This document shows positions 42,892 to 51,632 of a stretch of DNA of 64,000 nt, piece by piece. Numbering within the stretch: position 1 is the first letter of the stretch; every line of letters begins with the position of its first letter. A program made the position numbers and the translations under genes. The DNA comes from Cedecea selenatireducens (GTDB taxonomy: Bacteria > Pseudomonadota > Gammaproteobacteria > Enterobacterales > Enterobacteriaceae). The DNA is taken from positions 87,283-151,282 of the forward strand of contig NZ_JBHIKW010000010.1 of assembly GCF_042138895.1 (NCBI RefSeq), written 5' to 3'. The notes beneath the pieces are model-generated. The model had not been told where the DNA came from and ran no database searches. It worked only from the letters and a program-made list of their open reading frames with translations.

Positions 42892-42923
42892 GAAAAAAAT
42901 GGCCCCGCGAGAGGCGGAGCCAT
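42892..42923 (-). terminator. Terminator of dcrB
   Basis: On the minus strand ATGGCTCCGC, loop, GCGGGGCCAT with one mismatch, then TTTTTTTC. It begins 18 bases after the dcrB stop. Confidence 0.88.
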
Positions 42924-42941
42924 TGATGCATCGCGCAACGC

Positions 42942-43499
42942 TTACTTGATGGCGATGGTATTGATGATGTTTTCCGCGTTGGTCTGCGCCAGCTGCTGGT
43001 TATCCGCAGGCAGCGTTATCTGCATGGTCAGCAGCTTGTCGTCCACTTTCCCAAGGATGATGGAAGAGTAGGCGGTCTGGCCTTTGGCGGAGATAACGCT
43101 GTCCAGCTGTTGCAGCTCGTGGCCTTTGATCTCAATGGATTTGTTGGTCACGACCTGAAGCTGCGGGTCACGCGCGCGCTGCTGTTCTTCCAGACGTTTT
43201 GCCAGCGCGGCAAGGTCGTCGGTAGTGTTGTCGCCGACAATCACGATCACTGCTTTCTGGCCGGTCGCGTCAGAATAAACATGCATGTTGTTGGACTGGG
43301 TACCCACTTTGCCGCTCTGATCGGTCATGTCTGCCGGCAGGGCGAAGCTCAGCTTGCCGTCCAGCAGTTCGATAGGTTGGCCGCTGGCGCTGCTGGCTGC
43401 CTGACTACCGGCGGTAGCGGTTTTGCTGTCGTTGTTGTCACAGGCGGCAAGACCCACTACCAGCAGGCCAATACCGACATATTTTACCAGGTTGCGCAT
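42942..43499 (-). CDS. dcrB: Envelope lipoprotein DcrB
   Basis: 185 aa from the ATG at 43499 (MRNLVKYVGIGLLVVGLAAC). The lipobox LAAC puts the lipid-modified Cys at residue 20, and Asp at +2 would favour the inner membrane. The rest is a DcrB/PsbP-like fold (FALPADMTDQSGKVGTQSNN, LTMQITLPADN). In E. coli DcrB is needed for infection by phages C1 and C6. Neighbours yhhT and yhhQ match E. coli. Confidence 0.95.
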   Translation of the reverse strand: MRNLVKYVGIGLLVVGLAACDNNDSKTATAGSQAASSASGQPIELLDGKLSFALPADMTDQSGKVGTQSNNMHVYSDATGQKAVIVIVGDNTTDDLAALAKRLEEQQRARDPQLQVVTNKSIEIKGHELQQLDSVISAKGQTAYSSIILGKVDDKLLTMQITLPADNQQLAQTNAENIINTIAIK

Positions 43500-43571
43500 C
43501 GCGTTATTCCTTTCCGTTAGCAAGCCACAAGGCCGATGCCTGCATCTTAACACAAGATATTCAGCCCGCGT

Positions 43572-44237
43572 TTAACCTGGCTGTAGCGCGGAGATTTCGG
43601 ATTTATCTGCGAGGCGTTTCAACAGCATATTCAGCAATACGCCGTACATCGGCAGGAAGAAAATCAGGCTGATAAGAACCTTGAAGCAGTAATCGACCAC
43701 GGCGATTTCTACCCAATGCTGGGCCATAAAGGCGTCCGGGCTGCGCCAGAAGGCGATAAAGAAGAACGACAGCGTGTCGCTCACGTTACCAAACAGCGTG
43801 GAAGCGGTAGGCGCTAACCACCAGCAGCGGTTTTGACGCAGGCGGTTGAAGACGTGCACGTCGAGGATCTGGCCGAGCGCATAGGCCATAAAGCTGGCGA
43901 TTGCGATACGGGCGACGAACAGGTTGAAGTGGGTTAGCGCTTCAAAGCCCTGCCAGCTTCCCATGTAAAACAGGGCCGAGATGCCGTAGGAGATAACCAG
44001 CGCCGGGATCATTACCGCGAAAATAATTCGTCGCGCCAGCGGAGCGCCAAAAATACGCACCGTAAGGTCGGTCGCCAGGAAGATAAACGGGAAGCTGAAG
44101 GCGCCCCAGGTCGTATGAAACCCGAAGACGGAGACCGGAAGCTGAACCAGATAGTTACTGGAGGTGATCACCAGCAAATGAAAAAGCGATAGCCAAAACA
44201 GCGCATTAGTGCGCTGGCGAGTGCTGAACTGCATCAT
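43572..44237 (-). CDS. yhhQ: Queuosine precursor transporter YhhQ
   Basis: 221 aa, about six transmembrane helices, nearly identical to E. coli YhhQ over the core (NALFWLSLFHLLVITSSNYL, GFHTTWGAFSFPFIFLATDL, TVRIFGAPLARRIIFAVMIP). It is the VUT-type/YhhQ family importer that takes up the queuosine precursors preQ0 and preQ1. Two adjacent ATG codons could start it (44237 or 44234). Confidence 0.96.
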   Translation of the reverse strand: MMQFSTRQRTNALFWLSLFHLLVITSSNYLVQLPVSVFGFHTTWGAFSFPFIFLATDLTVRIFGAPLARRIIFAVMIPALVISYGISALFYMGSWQGFEALTHFNLFVARIAIASFMAYALGQILDVHVFNRLRQNRCWWLAPTASTLFGNVSDTLSFFFIAFWRSPDAFMAQHWVEIAVVDYCFKVLISLIFFLPMYGVLLNMLLKRLADKSEISALQPG

Positions 44238-44411
44238 GTTGTAGCCTTTTTAGTAGTGGGGTGAGGGAACCCAGTCAAAAATGTAAAGCGCGGGGATGAT
44301 ACTGCTTTAGCTTTTCATTGCAATGGTTAATTTTAACGCAATCGTTCACGCGGCTTGCGCCAGATTTTCCCCGGCGTAAACTAGCGCGGTTTTTGACGAC
44401 CTGAGAGTGCT

Positions 44412-44657
44412 ATGACCGATTTGTTCGCAACCCCCGACCATACGCTGGATGCCCTTGGCCTGCGCTGCCCGGAGCCGGTGATGATGGTGCGCAAAACCGT
44501 GCGCAATATGCCCGTAGGCGAAACGCTGCTGGTGATAGCCGACGACCCGGCCACCACACGCGATATCCCCGGCTTCTGCCGCTTTATGGAACATGAGCTG
44601 GTTGCCAGCGAAACCGACGCGCTGCCTTACCGCTATTTGCTGCGTAAGAGCCACTGA
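44412..44657 (+). CDS. tusA: Sulfurtransferase TusA
   Basis: 81 aa, equal to E. coli TusA (SirA). The acceptor Cys19 is in LGLRCPEPVMMVRKTVRNMP, the family signature. It receives persulfide sulfur from IscS and passes it to TusBCD for 2-thiouridine in tRNA. Divergent from yhhQ as in E. coli. Confidence 0.97.
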   Translation: MTDLFATPDHTLDALGLRCPEPVMMVRKTVRNMPVGETLLVIADDPATTRDIPGFCRFMEHELVASETDALPYRYLLRKSH

Positions 44658-44663
44658 TCCCTC

Positions 44664-45074
44664 TCAGAAAAAGAGGGCAGGTGAGATGCCAAAGCGCCGG
44701 GAAAGCTGGCGGATGTGTTCGGTGGTTAGCTGTCGTTCGCCGCTGAGAATGCGGGATACCATCGACTTGCTGCCAATCTCTTGCTGAAAATCGCTCTGTT
44801 TTAATTGGTGATGCTCCATCAGGGTTTTCAGCATGGCAATCCCGGCCGGGATTGCCTGCATTTCCGCTCGGAACGTCTGTACTTCAGGCTGTGCGTTTTC
44901 CCAGGCAGAGATTTTGCTGCTGACAATCTCAACCAGTGGATTTTCTGGGTCATTGAGCAGCAGGTATTCGACCAGCTCCAGCGCCGCCAGATAATCTTTT
45001 TCTCTGGTGCTGCCACCCAGCAGTGGAACCGCCGTTTTCAATGCTTCGGCGGCTTTAAGCGCATCAGCAATCAT
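44664..45074 (-). CDS. higA: HigA-type antitoxin (HTH)
   Basis: 136 aa, similar in length and sequence to E. coli HigA: ELVEYLLLNDPENPLVEIV in the N-terminal part and a C-terminal HTH (LKQSDFQQEIGSKSMVSRIL, then SGERQLTTEHIRQL, ending FGISPALFF). It should bind and neutralise the HigB toxin and repress the operon. The start overlaps the toxin stop by four bases (ATGA). Toxin-first gene order is normal for hig. Converges on tusA with six bases between. Confidence 0.9.
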   Translation of the reverse strand: MIADALKAAEALKTAVPLLGGSTREKDYLAALELVEYLLLNDPENPLVEIVSSKISAWENAQPEVQTFRAEMQAIPAGIAMLKTLMEHHQLKQSDFQQEIGSKSMVSRILSGERQLTTEHIRQLSRRFGISPALFF

Positions 45075-45382
45075 CTCTTCTTTCCCCGGTGTGTTTCAGT
45101 AAACCGCATGTATTCGCTGTGCGTCATGATATGGCGGATGTAGAACTTCTGGCTGGTAAAAAAGATAAGCGCAATCAGCCTGAGTTCATTGCCGGCGATA
45201 TTGATGACGTAATGTTTATCGAGGTACTTAAAGTTATCCAGTGAAGGATAAATCCGCTTAAGTGATTCCGGCGTTGGAAAGAAGCCTTTTTCCAGCACTT
45301 TGCCGAGAATTTGCAGTTCCTGCCTGTGTCTGGGAAATCTTTGACCCGCTTCTATAAGCGTCTTCAGCGTAATCAGATGCAT
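45071..45382 (-). CDS. higB: HigB-type toxin (ribosome-dependent mRNA interferase)
   Basis: 103 aa from the ATG at 45382 (AGGA seven bases upstream); an earlier start at 45415 would lie inside the operator and is rejected. It matches E. coli HigB: MHLITLKTLIEAGQRFPRHR, then FPTPESLKRIYPSLDNFKYL, DKHYVINIAGNELRLIALIF, then YIRHIMTHSEYMRF. HigB cuts mRNA on translating ribosomes. The locus is inserted between tusA and zntA, which are neighbours in E. coli. Confidence 0.9.
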   Translation of the reverse strand: MHLITLKTLIEAGQRFPRHRQELQILGKVLEKGFFPTPESLKRIYPSLDNFKYLDKHYVINIAGNELRLIALIFFTSQKFYIRHIMTHSEYMRFTETHRGKKR

Positions 45383-45394
45383 CACTTCATCCTG

Positions 45395-45451
45395 AAGTTG
45401 ACTGATTGGCGACAATTATGCCCGCAAGTTGCCAATCAGTCAACTTGCGGG
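45395..45451 (-). promoter_or_regulatory. Overlapping inverted repeats: probable HigA operator
   Basis: AAGTTGACTGATTGGC (45395-45410) recurs exactly inverted as GCCAATCAGTCAACTT (45431-45446), a 16-bp perfect inverted repeat with a 20-bp spacer. The second arm also takes part in CCCGCAAGTTG (45421-45431) / CAACTTGCGGG (45441-45451), an 11-bp perfect repeat with a 9-bp spacer. The block starts 12 bases upstream of the higB start, where an autoregulatory operator is expected. Confidence 0.75.
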
Positions 45452-45524
45452 CGGGGGATTCATTTTTACACGTGAGCGTCCTTGCTCCATTGATTGAGTA
45501 AAAATCCGGAAGATGTCTCGAAAA

Positions 45525-47738
45525 CTATTTCTTCCGCAGCAGGCGAATGGCGTTCGCCGTTACCAGCGCGGTAGCGCCTGAGTCTGCCAGCACCGCCAGC
45601 CACAGGCCGGTCAGGCCGAGCAGGGTGGTGACCAGGAAAATCCCCTTCAGCCCCAGCGCAATCGTCACGTTCTGGCGAATGTTGTTATGGGTGGCTCTGG
45701 CGAGCCGCACCATGCTTGCCAGTTCGGTCAGGCGGTTGTGGGTCAGGGCGGCATCTGCGGTTTCCAGCGCGACGTCGGTACCGCTGCCCATGGCAATACC
45801 GATGGTGGCCGCTTTCATCGCCGGCGCATCGTTAATGCCGTCGCCGACCATTGCCAGCGGCGCGGTGGCATTCAGTTTGTTCACCGCCGCCACTTTGTCT
45901 GCCGGGAGCAGGCTGGCGCGGTAATCAATGCCCAGTTCGTTGGCTATTGCCGCCGCCGCTCGTGGGTTATCCCCCGTCAGCATCACGCCCTGAATGCCCA
46001 GTTGATGAAGGGCGGTAACCGCTTCACGCGCGTCGCTGCGCAAAGTGTCACGCATGGCGATGGTGCCCAGCAGCTGCCCTGAACGCAGTACCACGATGAC
46101 CGTCTGGCCCTCTTCTTCCTGCTTCGCGATACGTTGCTGCCAGACTTCGTTGAGTGCCTGAGCGTCAAGTTTGGACGGTGAGCTGAGCAGCAGCGTTTCA
46201 CCCTGGATATTCGCTTCAACGCCAACTCCGGCCAGCGCGCGGTGATTTTCCGCGACGAAAGCTGGCAAATTACGCTGCTGTGCTGCGCTCACAATGGCCT
46301 GAGCCAGCGGGTGCGTTGAACCCTGTTCTACTGCGGCGGCGAGCGCCAGAAGCTGGTCTTCTTCAATCCCGTCTGCCGCGGCAATGGCGGTGACCTGCGG
46401 TTTACCTGCCGTCAGGGTGCCGGTTTTATCGAAGGCGACCTGCTGTATTTGACCGAGACGCTCCAGCGCCGCGCCGCCTTTAATCAACGCCCCACGGCGT
46501 GCGGCTGCGGCAAGGCCGGAAGTAATGGCCGCAGGCGTGGAGATAACCAGCGCGCACGGGCAGCCGATAAGCAGCAGCGTCAGGCCTTTATAGATCCACG
46601 GTTCCCAGCTCTGCCCGAACAGCAAAGGAGGAACGACGGCGGTCAGTAACGCGAGAAGCATGATAATCGGCGTGTAAATCCGGCTAAAGCGATCGATAAA
46701 GCGTTCGATGGGCGCGCGGCGCTCCTCGGCTTCTTCAATCAACCGCAGAATACGGTCGATGGCGCTGTCGCCGGGTTCGGAAATCACCTCCAACTGAACA
46801 AGGCGATCCACGCTGGTGCTGCCAGCGGCGACTTTTTCGCCCTGCTGGCGCTCTACCGGCACGGATTCCCCGGTTAAGGCGCTTTCGTCAAAGCTTGCAA
46901 AACCGCTGAGCAGGCGACCGTCGGCCGGCAGTCGGCCACCGGCGGCGACTTCAATAACGTCGCCGGGGCGAAGCTCGGCCTGAGCGACGGTTTCGCGCTC
47001 GCCGTCCCGGAGGCGAATAGCGACGTCCGGCTTTAACGCCATTAAGGCGCTTACCCCCCGGCGCGCACGGCTGGCGGCGTAGGATTCGAGACGTTCACCG
47101 ATCAGAAACAGCAGCAAGACCATGGCCGCTTCGGCGGTAGCGCCGATAAACAGTGCGCCGATGGCTGCGACGCTCATCAGCGTTTCAATGGCAAACCAGT
47201 TGCCGCTGCGGATCAGGCGGACCGCCTGGCGAGCTATCGGCCACAGGCCAACCAGCGTGGTGGCGATAAACGCCAGGTTGCCGAGCGGGTGGTTGAACTG
47301 CTCGAGCCCCCAGCTAATCACCATCAGCACAATAAGCAGGATCAGCGGCAGGTTTTCCTGCAGGCTGCGGCTTTTTTCCTGCTTTGGCGCATTGCCTGCA
47401 TTCAGGGTGTAGCCTGCGGCCTTGACGGCTTTTTCTACGTCACTGCGAACGTCGCGCGCAGAGCTGACCAGCAGTTTTTCGGTAGAAAACACCACCTGAA
47501 CCTGCTGAACATCGCTAATCTGTTTCACCGCATTTTCCACTTTGCGGGCGCAGGCCGCGCAGTCCATCCCCTCAACGTGCCAGCTGTAGCGGCTGCCGTT
47601 GTCGGCGATTTCCGGCTCTGGCTTCTGCGCAGAGCAGGTGTCATCGGCGCAGCAGGAGGGGCCTTCGGCCTGCAGCGGGCTAAGTTTGGCAAACGCAAAC
47701 TGCGGTGGCTTTTTGCCGTCTTGGGGTGTGTTGAGCAT
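45525..47738 (-). CDS. zntA: Zn(II)/Cd(II)/Pb(II)-exporting P1B-type ATPase
   Basis: 737 aa from the ATG at 47738 (GGAGGG before it). N-terminal metal-binding domain with GMDCAAC at 57-63, preceded by a Cys-rich CCADDTC stretch. Transmembrane metal site CPC in IGCPCALVIST, phosphorylation site DKTGTLTAGKP, TGES and MVGDGINDAPAMK. Eight transmembrane helices expected. It pumps zinc, cadmium and lead out of the cytoplasm. A ZntR-type operator lies in its promoter. A divergent LacI-family gene follows upstream, replacing the E. coli neighbour. Confidence 0.97.
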   Translation of the reverse strand: MLNTPQDGKKPPQFAFAKLSPLQAEGPSCCADDTCSAQKPEPEIADNGSRYSWHVEGMDCAACARKVENAVKQISDVQQVQVVFSTEKLLVSSARDVRSDVEKAVKAAGYTLNAGNAPKQEKSRSLQENLPLILLIVLMVISWGLEQFNHPLGNLAFIATTLVGLWPIARQAVRLIRSGNWFAIETLMSVAAIGALFIGATAEAAMVLLLFLIGERLESYAASRARRGVSALMALKPDVAIRLRDGERETVAQAELRPGDVIEVAAGGRLPADGRLLSGFASFDESALTGESVPVERQQGEKVAAGSTSVDRLVQLEVISEPGDSAIDRILRLIEEAEERRAPIERFIDRFSRIYTPIIMLLALLTAVVPPLLFGQSWEPWIYKGLTLLLIGCPCALVISTPAAITSGLAAAARRGALIKGGAALERLGQIQQVAFDKTGTLTAGKPQVTAIAAADGIEEDQLLALAAAVEQGSTHPLAQAIVSAAQQRNLPAFVAENHRALAGVGVEANIQGETLLLSSPSKLDAQALNEVWQQRIAKQEEEGQTVIVVLRSGQLLGTIAMRDTLRSDAREAVTALHQLGIQGVMLTGDNPRAAAAIANELGIDYRASLLPADKVAAVNKLNATAPLAMVGDGINDAPAMKAATIGIAMGSGTDVALETADAALTHNRLTELASMVRLARATHNNIRQNVTIALGLKGIFLVTTLLGLTGLWLAVLADSGATALVTANAIRLLRKK

Positions 47739-47773
47739 GGCGCCCTCCGGTAATGATAATTTTCTCATTAGCG

Positions 47774-47805
47774 ATGTTACTCTCTGGAGTCAACTCCAGA
47801 GTCAA
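47774..47805 (-). promoter_or_regulatory. zntA promoter with ZntR (MerR-family) operator
   Basis: On the minus strand TTGACT (-35, 47800-47805), a 20-bp spacer, TAACAT (-10, 47774-47779). The spacer holds the palindrome CTCTGGAGT-TG-ACTCCAGAG (47782-47801), the same core as the E. coli zntA operator. The overlong spacer is what MerR-type activators correct by untwisting DNA. zntR itself is not in the window. Confidence 0.93.
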
Positions 47806-47922
47806 GCCCCTTTTTTGCCTGATAACGTTTCTGGTTCACGGGCGGCAGTTTTCAGCATTGGCCTTTGCTTCCCCAGGGCGCTTCCCCTAGTATTATCCGC
47901 AGGTCGGGATGAGAATGAGTCG

Positions 47923-48969
47923 ATGAAAAAACCACTGACAATCAAAGATATTGCGGAGCTGGCGCAGGTGTCCATCGCCACCGTCTCCCGCGTACTGAAC
48001 AACAACAGCTGGGTGGCAGACAAAACGCGCAGCCGGGTTGAAAAAGTGATTCAGGAACATAATTTCAGCCCAAATTTACTCGCGCGCGGGATGATCTCGA
48101 AGAAAACCCAGACGCTGGCAATTGTCGTTTCGGATATCAGTAACCCTTACTTTGTGATGCTGGTGGCGCAGATTGAGCATGAAAGCTTGCGGCTCGGCTA
48201 CAAAGTCACGCTGTACGACACTCAATCGGCAAACAGAACCTCTCGCGAAGCGCCGGTGGTGCCCGAAGAGCATATTTTTAATTCCATCACCGACAGCCAG
48301 ATAGACGGCGTGATTATTCTGGGCGGCAACATCGACTACAACGATATTTCAGCGACCTATCTGCAGGAGCTGAAAAAACTCATCGCCACCGTGCCGGTCG
48401 TGGTGGTGGGGCGTAAGCTTCCCGGTGTGGAATATGCCTGCGTTGAACGTGACCAGACCGGATGCGTGAGGTTAGCGACTCGTCATCTTATTGATAAAGG
48501 CTACCGGCGGATTGGTTTTATCGGCGGGTCGAAGAATGTTTATATTACTCGCGAGCGTGAAGCGGTATTTCGCACCGAGCTGGAGTCAGCAGGTTTACCG
48601 GTAGAAAATAGTTTCGTGGTGCTGAATAACTTTTATTTACAGCATGGCTATGAGGCTATCGAATCGCTAATTGCTAACAATGAAGCCTTGCCGGACGCCA
48701 TTGTGGCAATTAACGACCACGTCGCAAAAGGTGCCATCCGCGCGCTAAAAGATAAGAACCTCTTGGTGCCAGAAAATATCGCCGTAGTGAGCTGCGAATA
48801 TTTTCCCGGCAGCGAATATTTTATTCCACGCATTACCACCGTTGACCATCAAAACGCGTTAATTGGCAAAGAGGTTATGCGGCGATTAATGGCCATCCTG
48901 AATCAGAATGCTGACGTGGCCGCGGCAGAAAAGATCCCTATTAGCCTGACCGGCGGTGAATCCTCTTAG
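47923..48969 (+). CDS. LacI-family transcriptional regulator of the SIS/PTS sugar module
   Basis: 348 aa from the ATG at 47923; the longer open frame runs antisense into zntA and is not used. N-terminal LacI HTH (LTIKDIAELAQVSIATVSRV, then LNNNSWVADKTRSRVEKVI) and hinge (NLLARGMISKKTQTLAIVV). The periplasmic-binding-like sensor domain follows (SDISNPYFVMLVAQIE, DGVIILGG, DAIVAINDHVAKGAIRAL). It precedes the SIS and PTS genes in the same direction, and a LacI-type palindrome covers the promoter between them, so it very likely represses those genes. Confidence 0.9.
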   Translation: MKKPLTIKDIAELAQVSIATVSRVLNNNSWVADKTRSRVEKVIQEHNFSPNLLARGMISKKTQTLAIVVSDISNPYFVMLVAQIEHESLRLGYKVTLYDTQSANRTSREAPVVPEEHIFNSITDSQIDGVIILGGNIDYNDISATYLQELKKLIATVPVVVVGRKLPGVEYACVERDQTGCVRLATRHLIDKGYRRIGFIGGSKNVYITREREAVFRTELESAGLPVENSFVVLNNFYLQHGYEAIESLIANNEALPDAIVAINDHVAKGAIRALKDKNLLVPENIAVVSCEYFPGSEYFIPRITTVDHQNALIGKEVMRRLMAILNQNADVAAAEKIPISLTGGESS

Positions 48970-49060
48970 TTTTCAACGGCGGATAACGCTTTTTTCGGCG
49001 TCCGCCCGTTTTCCCTTCTGCGATATTTTTTGATCCCGCTAACAGTTGCGCGATCTGGCG

Positions 49061-49116
49061 TTGACAAGCCTCGCCCGACTCCTCTAGCCTAAAACCTGAA
49101 AACGTTTTCAGGTTTT
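49061..49116 (+). promoter_or_regulatory. Promoter and 26-bp perfect palindromic operator of the SIS/PTS operon
   Basis: TTGACA (49061-49066), an 18-bp spacer and TAGCCT (49085-49090) form a promoter. Directly behind it AAAACCTGAAAAC / GTTTTCAGGTTTT (49091-49116) is a perfect 26-bp palindrome with central CG, the form of LacI/GalR-family operators. It would cover the transcription start. Confidence 0.88.
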
Positions 49117-49132
49117 GATTACAGGAGAGCCG

Positions 49133-50203
49133 ATGAAACCGACAATGATGACCTATATCCATGAAGAGCAGGCGACGTTAAGCGCCATGATTGCCCGCTA
49201 TCCGTCCGATCTTCCGGTCCTGGAGGGGCAAAAGGAGTGGTTGGTTCTGGCTACGGGTTCCAGCATTAACGCCATCAAAAGTGCGAAATACTACGTGGAA
49301 AAGCTGGCGGACGTGCGCATCACGGTGGAGGAGCCTTTCCACTTTCAGCACTACGAAAAGTTCAGTGAGACGGCTGATTTGGTGATAGGCGTTTCCCAGA
49401 GTGGGGAAAGCACCTCGACCATCAACGCGATCCAGCATATTCGCCAGACTCACCCGGTAAAAACGCTGGGCATCACCAGCAAAACGGGCAGTGAACTGGC
49501 GCGAAACGTTGACCATGTGATTGATATTGAAATTGGCGAAGAGCGCGTGGGCTATGTGACCAAAGGGTACGTTGCCACCATCCTGAAATTCATGCTGCTG
49601 GGCGTGTTTGCGGCTCGCCGCAGCGGGAAGATCGACGCCGAACAGGAAGCGGCCGAGCTGAGGAAACTGGGTGTGGCGGTGCAGGCTATCCCGGGCATTA
49701 TCGCCGACACCGAAGCCTTCTTTACCAGGTGGCAGGATGAGCTGGCCACCTCCCCGCGATTTACCTCGATTGGCTACGGGCCGAGCGTCGGCGTTATCAA
49801 AGAGATGGAAACCAAGTTTGCCGAGACGATTCGCGTTCCTTCCCAGGGCGTGGAGCTGGAAGCTTTTATGCACGGGCCTTATTTCGAAGTGAACGGCACT
49901 CACCGGATGTTCTTTATTGATACACCGGGCCTGGCTCGCGAACGTTTATTGCTGCTGAAAGCCTATGAGCAGAAATATACCGACTACGTGTACACCATTA
50001 AATTAGGCGAGGACCACGACCCACGCACGCTGGCGGTGAAAGCCGATGTTGATGAGTTTATTGCTCCGCTGATCATGGTTATTCCGTTCCAGATACTGGC
50101 TCACCATATTGCCGAGGCGAAAGGGAATAACCTTCCACAGCGAATTTTCACCGATTTTGGCGTTGCGGTGAAAAGCAAAACTAAACCGGGCGATTACGCC
50201 TGA
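49133..50203 (+). CDS. SIS-domain sugar isomerase/deglycase (FrlB/GlmS-isomerase-like)
   Basis: 356 aa from the ATG at 49133 with AGGAG upstream. Two SIS domains: WLVLATGSSINAIKSAKYYV near 38-58 and LVIGVSQSGESTSTINAIQH near 84-103 in the first; FTSIGYGPSVGVIKEMETKF and VELEAFMHGPYFEVNG in the second. Close in layout to the isomerase half of GlmS and to FrlB fructoselysine-6-phosphate deglycase. It would act on the phosphosugar imported by the PTS protein encoded next. An Amadori-type amino sugar or amino acid conjugate is the best guess for the substrate. Confidence 0.82.
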   Translation: MKPTMMTYIHEEQATLSAMIARYPSDLPVLEGQKEWLVLATGSSINAIKSAKYYVEKLADVRITVEEPFHFQHYEKFSETADLVIGVSQSGESTSTINAIQHIRQTHPVKTLGITSKTGSELARNVDHVIDIEIGEERVGYVTKGYVATILKFMLLGVFAARRSGKIDAEQEAAELRKLGVAVQAIPGIIADTEAFFTRWQDELATSPRFTSIGYGPSVGVIKEMETKFAETIRVPSQGVELEAFMHGPYFEVNGTHRMFFIDTPGLARERLLLLKAYEQKYTDYVYTIKLGEDHDPRTLAVKADVDEFIAPLIMVIPFQILAHHIAEAKGNNLPQRIFTDFGVAVKSKTKPGDYA

Positions 50204-50259
50204 TACGGGCTGTACCCTACACAACAATAATTTCCATACCTTGCTACTAAGGAATGATT

Positions 50260-51630
50260 ATGGCTACCTTCAGTCAACTTGCCCGGCAGATAATTCAGCA
50301 CGTCGGCGAGGCAGAAAATATAGAGCATCTTACCCACTGCGCAACCCGTTTGCGTTTTACCCTCAAAGACAAAAGTAAGATTAATAAAGACGAGCTTTAT
50401 AAGTTGCAGGAGGTAGTCAAGCTGGTTGAAAACCCAGGGCAATTCCAGATTGTGATTGGGCCAAAGGTTGAAAAAGTCTTCCAGGCAATAACGGCGCAGA
50501 TGGGCGAGTCTTCCGCAGAGGAGCCAGCCGCGCCGCAGGGTTCGGTGATTAACCGCCTGCTGGCAACGCTTTCGGCGATTTTCACCCCTTACATCGGCGT
50601 ACTGGCTGGCGTTGGGGTTGTGAAAGGTATCGTGGTTCTGTTGCAGACGATGAGTTTGGTCGATACCCACTCCTATGTTTTTACCGTGTTCAATGCGCTG
50701 TCGAGCGGCGTCTTCGTCATGCTGCCGATGTTTATTGCGGTCACCGCGGCGGAACGCTTTAAGGCCAACAAGTTTAGCGCCCTGGCGCTGACGGCGGCGA
50801 TGATCTTCCCGCTGACGGATGCCAGCGTGCCCGGCGCATTCCACGTCATTGGCCTGGCGCTTAACGTGAAAATCTACGGCGGGGCGGTGATCCCGGCGGT
50901 GTTTGCCGTGCTCTTCCTAAGCCATGTCGAACGCTGGCTGAAAAAGGTGATTCCTGAGATTGCCGCGCTGGTGTTCGTGCCTTGTTTATCGTTGATCATT
51001 AGCGGCTTTGTGGTGTTCACCGTGATTGGCCCGGTGGCTGATTATGTCGGCGTTGGCATCGCTAACGGCTATGCCTGGCTGTATAACCTCAGCCCGGTGA
51101 TTTCCGGCGCGCTGCTGGCGGGTATTGGGCAGCTGTTCGTGGTGTTTGGCGTGCACTGGGGCATTATTCCTCTGGCGCTGATTAACATTCAGGTCAACGG
51201 CTACGACACTATTATGGCGATGTTTATGTCGGCGGTGATGGGGCAGTTTGGTGCGGCGTTCGGCGCTATCTTTATTGCCCGCAACCTGAAAGATAAGCAG
51301 ATAGCGATTTCTGCTTCGCTTTCCGCCTTCTTCGGCATTACCGAGCCAGCTTTGTACGGCGTGAACCTGAAATACCGCATGCTCTTCGTGTTTGGCTGCA
51401 TCGGCGCGGCGCTGGGCGGCGGTATTACCGGGCTGCTGGGGGTGAAAACCTACAGCTTCCTGCCGGTGCTGAACGTGTTCGAACTGGGGCTGTTTAGCGG
51501 GCCGGATTCAAAGATGATTTATGAGGTGATTGCGATCGCGGTGGCGTTTACGGTGCCTGCGGTATTGACCATTATCTACGGCAAAACCCGCAGGCTGGAA
51601 CCTGCCTCCCTGGCGGAAGACAGGCGTTAA
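50260..51630 (+). CDS. PTS enzyme IIBC, glucose/beta-glucoside superfamily
   Basis: 456 aa from the ATG at 50260 (AAGGA seven bases upstream; an ATG at 50254 is too close to it). EIIB domain (1-80) has the phosphorylated Cys in EHLTHCATRLRFTLKDKS. EIIC domain (about 95-445) has roughly ten hydrophobic segments and the substrate motif FFGITEPALYGVNLKYR. There is no EIIA domain and none in the operon, so EIIA-Glc (Crr) or another EIIA must supply the phosphate. It imports and phosphorylates the substrate used by the upstream SIS protein. Confidence 0.87.
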   Translation: MATFSQLARQIIQHVGEAENIEHLTHCATRLRFTLKDKSKINKDELYKLQEVVKLVENPGQFQIVIGPKVEKVFQAITAQMGESSAEEPAAPQGSVINRLLATLSAIFTPYIGVLAGVGVVKGIVVLLQTMSLVDTHSYVFTVFNALSSGVFVMLPMFIAVTAAERFKANKFSALALTAAMIFPLTDASVPGAFHVIGLALNVKIYGGAVIPAVFAVLFLSHVERWLKKVIPEIAALVFVPCLSLIISGFVVFTVIGPVADYVGVGIANGYAWLYNLSPVISGALLAGIGQLFVVFGVHWGIIPLALINIQVNGYDTIMAMFMSAVMGQFGAAFGAIFIARNLKDKQIAISASLSAFFGITEPALYGVNLKYRMLFVFGCIGAALGGGITGLLGVKTYSFLPVLNVFELGLFSGPDSKMIYEVIAIAVAFTVPAVLTIIYGKTRRLEPASLAEDRR

Positions 51631-51632
51631 CC

